Source: Candidatus Bathyarchaeota archaeon
GTDB taxonomy: Archaea > Thermoproteota > Bathyarchaeia > TCS64
Direction of reading: 5' to 3'
Length of the DNA: 8,902 bases
Assembly: GCA_030608725.1 (NCBI GenBank)
Contig: JAUWDP010000031.1
Location: 1-8,902 of the forward strand
In this document: positions 6,272-8,902 of the stretch, in pieces
Position numbering within the stretch: the first letter of the stretch is position 1
Layout of the letters: each line of letters begins with the position of its first letter
The notes under the pieces: generated by a model
What the model saw: the letters and a program-made list of their open reading frames with translations, nothing else
Told to the model about the DNA's origin: nothing
Databases searched by the model: none
Translations under genes and position numbers: made by a program

Positions 6272-6592
6272 GTGAAGTTCTGCTCGGAGTGTGACACGGT
6301 TCTCACGCTGGATGCCAAGAAGAAGCTCTTGGTCTGCCCTAAATGCGGTCACGAGGAGCCGTCTGAGGCACCGATAGTGGTCGTCAGGAACACCGAGGAG
6401 AAGGACAAGATCGTCGTCATCGGGAAGAAGGAGAGGGAGCTGAGGACACTCCCGCAGACCAAGATCAAGTGCCCCAAGTGCGAGAACCTGATGGCCGAAT
6501 GGTGGATGGTCCAGACCCGGAGCATCGACGAGAGTGCCACCCAGTTCTTCCGCTGCACCAAGTGCGGACACACCTGGCGCGACTACGCGTAG
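6272..6592 (+). CDS. tfs: Transcription factor S (TFIIS-like transcript cleavage factor)
   Basis: 106 residues, full family length. TFS stimulates RNA cleavage by backtracked archaeal RNA polymerase. The N-terminal zinc ribbon has C4, C7, C22 and C25 (FCSEC...VCPKC). The C-terminal ribbon has C67, C70, C95 and C98 (KCPKC...RCTKC). The catalytic acidic pair D86-E87 sits in QTRSIDESATQFF, as in active TFS, so this looks like a cleavage-competent copy. The start is GTG at 6272, fixed by the position of the first zinc ribbon; GGTGG lies 11 bases upstream. It precedes pcn by 79 bases. Confidence 0.95.
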   Translation: MKFCSECDTVLTLDAKKKLLVCPKCGHEEPSEAPIVVVRNTEEKDKIVVIGKKERELRTLPQTKIKCPKCENLMAEWWMVQTRSIDESATQFFRCTKCGHTWRDYA

Positions 6593-6610
6593 TCGTAATC
6601 GAGCGATTAA

Positions 6611-6618
6611 TTTTATTA
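6611..6618 (+). promoter_or_regulatory. Possible TATA box for pcn
   Basis: TTTTATTA lies in the 79-base tfs-pcn gap, with predicted transcript start near 6640 and a leader of about 30 bases. GGTGG (6660-6664) then precedes the TTG start by seven bases. The T-rich run may also serve to terminate tfs. Confidence 0.4.
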
Positions 6619-6671
6619 GCACTCATATCAATAGGGTACCAGCATCATCACAATCAACTGGTGGATTAAAT

Positions 6672-7424
6672 TTGTTCGAAGTGGAGATATCAAAGATCGA
6701 GCCCTTCCGCAACCTCGTGAAGGCGCTCTCCGTCATCGTCGAGGAGGGGACATTCAACATGAACGAGGCCCAGATCAAGCTCATCGCCATGGACCCCAGC
6801 CACGTCGCCATGGTCGACTTCGAGCTCCCCCGGGAGTTCTTCGACAAGTACAGCTGCGAGGGGGAGCCCCGGCTGACGGTGAACATCGGTGAGTTCCTCA
6901 AGTTCCTGGACCGGGTGGATAGGGACGAGCATGTCACCATAAAGCTCGACGAGGAGCAGGCGCGTCTGGTCATCCTCTGCAAGCGGGGAGGCCACAGCCG
7001 CAGGTTCATGATGCCCATCCTGGAGCCTCTGGACGAGGAGGTCCCCCAGCCCAAGATATTCTTCAAGGCCTCCGCCAGGATCCTCACAGGGAGCCTCCGC
7101 AGGGCCATGAGGGACGCCACCCTGGTCAGCGAGCACGTCAAGCTGGAGGTCGGGGGAGAGACGTTCAAGATAAGCGCCACCGGTGACATGGGGAGCGCCC
7201 TCAGCGAGTGGCAGAAGGACTCCGACGAGCTCCTGGAGCTGAAGGCCGAGGAGGACTCCTACGCCAACTTCACCCTCAGCTACCTCAACGACATAGTCAA
7301 CGCCGTCCAGGCCTCCAGCGAGGTCGCCACATTGGAGCTCTCAACCGACATGCCCATCAAGATGGACTTCGAGCTCCCCCAGGGACGCCTCATCTACTAC
7401 CTCGCCCCCATGATCGGCGTCTAG
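6672..7424 (+). CDS. pcn: DNA polymerase sliding clamp (PCNA)
   Basis: 250 residues from TTG 6672, the standard PCNA length. PCNA forms a trimeric ring that tethers DNA polymerases, Fen1, ligase and other PIP-box proteins. Landmarks are LFEVEISKIEPFRNLVKAL at the start, the IKLIAMDPSHVAMVDFELP segment (35-53), a Lys/Arg-bearing inner surface, an interdomain loop near 117-130 (ILEPLDEEVPQPKIF), and the C-terminal LPQGRLIYYLAPMIGV (235-250), where partner peptides dock. The frame is open back to 6534, but that extension lies inside tfs. TTG 6672 is supported by family alignment and GGTGGAT at 6660-6666. A rare start codon in a core replication gene may limit its expression. Only one clamp gene is seen; a homotrimer is not proved by this. 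Confidence 0.95.
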   Translation: MFEVEISKIEPFRNLVKALSVIVEEGTFNMNEAQIKLIAMDPSHVAMVDFELPREFFDKYSCEGEPRLTVNIGEFLKFLDRVDRDEHVTIKLDEEQARLVILCKRGGHSRRFMMPILEPLDEEVPQPKIFFKASARILTGSLRRAMRDATLVSEHVKLEVGGETFKISATGDMGSALSEWQKDSDELLELKAEEDSYANFTLSYLNDIVNAVQASSEVATLELSTDMPIKMDFELPQGRLIYYLAPMIGV

Positions 7425-7442
7425 ACCCTCCTATCTCACCTC

Positions 7443-7460
7443 TTTTTATACCCACTTTTT
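7443..7460 (+). terminator. T-rich termination signal after pcn
   Basis: Two T5 runs (7443-7447 and 7456-7460) lie 19-36 bases after the pcn stop, without a clear stem. Archaeal RNA polymerase terminates on such T-runs. The stretch TTTTTATA could alternatively be read as a TATA box. Confidence 0.45.
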
Positions 7461-7481
7461 CGTCCATACCATTAGTAAAGC

Positions 7482-7490
7482 ATAATATTT
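7482..7490 (+). promoter_or_regulatory. Possible TATA box for priL
   Basis: ATAATATTT is centred about 39 bases before the priL ATG at 7525, giving a predicted leader of about 12 bases. No good ribosome site is seen before the ATG (ACTAGCACCTT), in keeping with a short leader. Together with the T-runs after pcn, it suggests priL is a separate transcription unit. Confidence 0.45.
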
Positions 7491-7524
7491 CACTACGAAG
7501 CCATTGAATTGGGACTAGCACCTT

Positions 7525-8601
7525 ATGATCTCGGAGAGGGAAGCCGCCAAATACCCGTTCCTCAGGGATGCCGTCAGTCTAGTGGAGGTGCTGGACGTCA
7601 CACTAGACGACCTGGTGGACCCCTCCTACGGGAAGGTCCTTGACCGGGCCGAGGACAGGGTCTCCCAGGCCATCCTGAAGGGGGAGACCGACTCACGCCT
7701 CGAGGACCCCCTCACCGAGCTCCTCTCCTACCCGGTCGCAAACATGTTCGTCACCGTCCTGGGCGAGGACTTCCTCAGCAGGAGGTACGCCCTCTCCGAG
7801 GCCCTCAGGGCGGAGGAGATCCTCAAGGAGGAGAGGGAGGCCCGGGTAGCCAAGATGGCTAGGACCGAGTTCGAGTGGACCCTGAATCTCGTCTCCGAGA
7901 GTCTGGACGGGCGCATCTACAACTTCGAGCTCCACTTCGGCGACTACCTGAGGAACGCCGCTGTCTTCCGCGAGCCCAAGTGGAAGCTCGTGAACCGGAT
8001 GATGAAGGACGGCTACGTCCTCCTCACCCAGCCCGAGGCGACACGACTCCTCAAGGAGGAGATACAGAGGAAGATCCTCAGCTTCGTCTCGGTCCCCGCC
8101 AAGATCAACCTACCGGAGCCCCTCAGGGAGAAGACTAACCGGCTGGCGAAGGTGCTGAGCGAGAACAGGGCCAGTATCACTGGTGAGGACCTACCGTCGG
8201 AGGTGGTCATGGAGGCCCTCCCGCCCTGTATAAGCACCGCATTCGAGGGGCTGGTCTCCGGGAAGAGGCTTGGCCACATGGAGAGGTTCGCCCTCACCTC
8301 CTTCCTGATAAACGTCGGGATGGAGATAGACGACATAGTGAAGGTCTTCGTCTCCGTGACCGACTTCGACGAGGAGTTCACCCGCTACCAGATAGAGCAC
8401 ATAGCCGGCCTAAGGGGGAGCCGGACGAGATACACGCCGCCGACCTGCTCGACCCTCCGCACCCACGGAGTCTGCGTCAACCCCGACAGGATCTGCGGCC
8501 GGATTAAGCACCCCTTGAGCTACTACCGGAGGAAGATCTGGATGCTTCAGAGGCAGGAGGAGGAGAGGCAGGATGATGTCAACCCTCAAATATCAGAGTG
8601 A
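7525..8601 (+). CDS. priL: DNA primase large subunit PriL
   Basis: 358 residues. PriL partners the catalytic PriS subunit in archaeal/eukaryal-type primase and regulates primer synthesis. The C-terminal iron-sulfur domain has the four expected cysteines: C235 (LPPCI), C308 (PPTCST), C317 (HGVC) and C324 (RICGRIKHPLSYY). HMERFALTSFLINVG (251-265) and YQIEHIAG (288-295) are typical of the same domain. The N-terminal helical part (1-220) is less conserved, as usual for the family. The protein ends in a charged tail (QRQEEERQDD, 343-352). ATG 7525 is chosen because upstream in-frame codons reach a stop within four codons. Its 3' end overlaps a small downstream gene by 29 bases. Confidence 0.94.
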   Translation: MISEREAAKYPFLRDAVSLVEVLDVTLDDLVDPSYGKVLDRAEDRVSQAILKGETDSRLEDPLTELLSYPVANMFVTVLGEDFLSRRYALSEALRAEEILKEEREARVAKMARTEFEWTLNLVSESLDGRIYNFELHFGDYLRNAAVFREPKWKLVNRMMKDGYVLLTQPEATRLLKEEIQRKILSFVSVPAKINLPEPLREKTNRLAKVLSENRASITGEDLPSEVVMEALPPCISTAFEGLVSGKRLGHMERFALTSFLINVGMEIDDIVKVFVSVTDFDEEFTRYQIEHIAGLRGSRTRYTPPTCSTLRTHGVCVNPDRICGRIKHPLSYYRRKIWMLQRQEEERQDDVNPQISE

Positions 8602-8800
8602 AGCAGATAACTGGAGCCAACTCCACTTAGGGAATGTGACCAAGACGGACGACGGATCCAAGACGCCCCCACGCGGACTGCACCACTGCAGGTACTACGA
8701 CAACCTCGTTAGATACAACCCGAATCTATGCGGTAAATGCTCCCACAGCGGCTTCAGGCCCCGCGAGGACGACGGGGAAGACGCCGATACCTGTTTTTAA
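8573..8800 (+). CDS. Small Cys/His-containing protein overlapping priL, unknown function
   Basis: 75 residues (74 if the second ATG at 8576 is used). I do not recognise it. It starts inside the priL 3' end, with purine-rich GGAGGAGGAGAGG just upstream of ATGATG, a clear ribosome site that also encodes the charged PriL tail. The core HHCRYYDNLVRYNPNLCGKC (37-56) has C39, C53, C56 and H58, a possible zinc site; C74 is a further candidate ligand. The C-terminal region is acidic (REDDGEDAD). It is cytoplasmic, with no membrane segment. Overlap and ribosome site suggest translation coupled to priL, so a role with primase or replication is possible but unproved. It is real rather than a shadow because most of it (8602-8800) lies in otherwise unused sequence with a proper start signal. 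Confidence 0.65.
   Translation: MMSTLKYQSEADNWSQLHLGNVTKTDDGSKTPPRGLHHCRYYDNLVRYNPNLCGKCSHSGFRPREDDGEDADTCF
8794..8800 (+). promoter_or_regulatory. Possible TATA box for the gene at the right edge
   Basis: TTTTTAA overlaps the stop of the small Cys protein and lies about 35 bases ahead of the ATG at 8832. Predicted transcript start is near 8823. A GTGGAA near 8821-8826 is a weak ribosome site. Confidence 0.35.
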
Positions 8801-8831
8801 GGGATCGCTCAACCTATTCAGTGGAAATCCG

Positions 8832-8902
8832 ATGGCTGAACAGGACTGGGGCAGCGAGGGGTACATCGCAGACAACTTCAGGGCCTTCTACGCCTCAGGC
8901 GC
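8832..8902 (+). CDS. N-terminus of a gene cut by the window edge (possibly primase small subunit)
   Basis: Only 23 complete codons are visible, starting MAEQDWGSEGYIADNFRAFYASG. No stop is reached. The pattern of an alpha helix ending in F-x-x-F/Y-Y (NFRAFYASG) is like the start of archaeal PriS, which often begins with a FL-x-x-x-F-x-x-YY segment, and PriS would suit the place after priL. This is a weak resemblance over very few residues; any other protein is possible. The ATG has a TATA-like box 35 bases upstream, and codon use is like that of the core genes. Confidence 0.5.
   Translation, partial: MAEQDWGSEGYIADNFRAFYASG

Noticed and set aside
6534..6671. 46-residue N-terminal extension of PCNA
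   Set aside because: It overlaps the tfs 3' end and the promoter gap; PCNA family starts at LFEVEI (TTG 6672).
6623..7189. Minus-strand 188-codon frame opposite pcn
   Set aside because: Shadow frame; Ser/Arg/Leu-rich translation from the reverse of GC-biased codons.
8001..8010. GATGATGA as a C/D-box sRNA C box
   Set aside because: It lies in PriL coding sequence with no D/D'/C' set at suitable spacing.
1..8902. Mobile elements, CRISPR arrays, tRNA or rRNA genes
   Set aside because: I looked for transposase-like frames, terminal inverted repeats, regularly spaced repeats and tRNA-like folds and saw none.

Overview
The window is chromosomal archaeal DNA. Evidence: an archaeal/eukaryal-type information-processing gene set (ribosomal protein L10e, Dph2, exosome subunit Csl4, RNA polymerase subunit Rpo11, TFS, PCNA, primase large subunit), TATA boxes about 23-40 bp ahead of many starts, and a mix of apparently leaderless genes and genes with GGTGG/GGAGG ribosome sites. 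Base composition is GC-rich with strong C/G third positions in most genes. The clustering of csl4, rpo11, a DUF99 gene, tfs, pcn and priL suggests a TACK-type lineage (Bathyarchaeia or relatives). That placement is inference from content and order, not from a tree.

Left part (28-1864, minus strand): a probable two-gene unit. A TIM-barrel amidohydrolase with an intact metal site is followed, with a short overlap, by a class I SAM-dependent methyltransferase of the acetylserotonin/hydroxyindole O-methyltransferase type that has Gln where the catalytic His normally sits. The substrate is unknown. Upstream lies a 213-base AT-rich spacer with two related palindromes that could be an operator.

Middle left (2078-2938, minus strand): a gene of lower GC than its neighbours, encoding a cytoplasmic HExxH metalloprotease-like protein of unrecognised family. 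It is transcribed divergently from the core block, from a TATA box that would give a leaderless or nearly leaderless mRNA.

Right part (3068-8902, plus strand): the core block. rpl10e and dph2 each have their own promoter and both concern translation (large ribosomal subunit; diphthamide on aEF2). csl4-rpo11-DUF99 form a tight unit with a 4-base stop/start overlap, preceded by a leader that may start with a hairpin. tfs (transcript cleavage factor) and pcn (sliding clamp) follow with their own promoter signals. priL then has its own promoter, and a small Cys-rich protein gene overlaps its 3' end. A gene cut by the window edge, perhaps the primase small subunit, ends the window.

I see no mobile element, CRISPR array, tRNA or rRNA. 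Most of the window is ordinary core archaeal biology. The points most worth a second look are the small Cys protein coupled to priL, the zincin-like gene of different composition, the DUF99 protein lacking its usual aspartates, and the methyltransferase without its His base.
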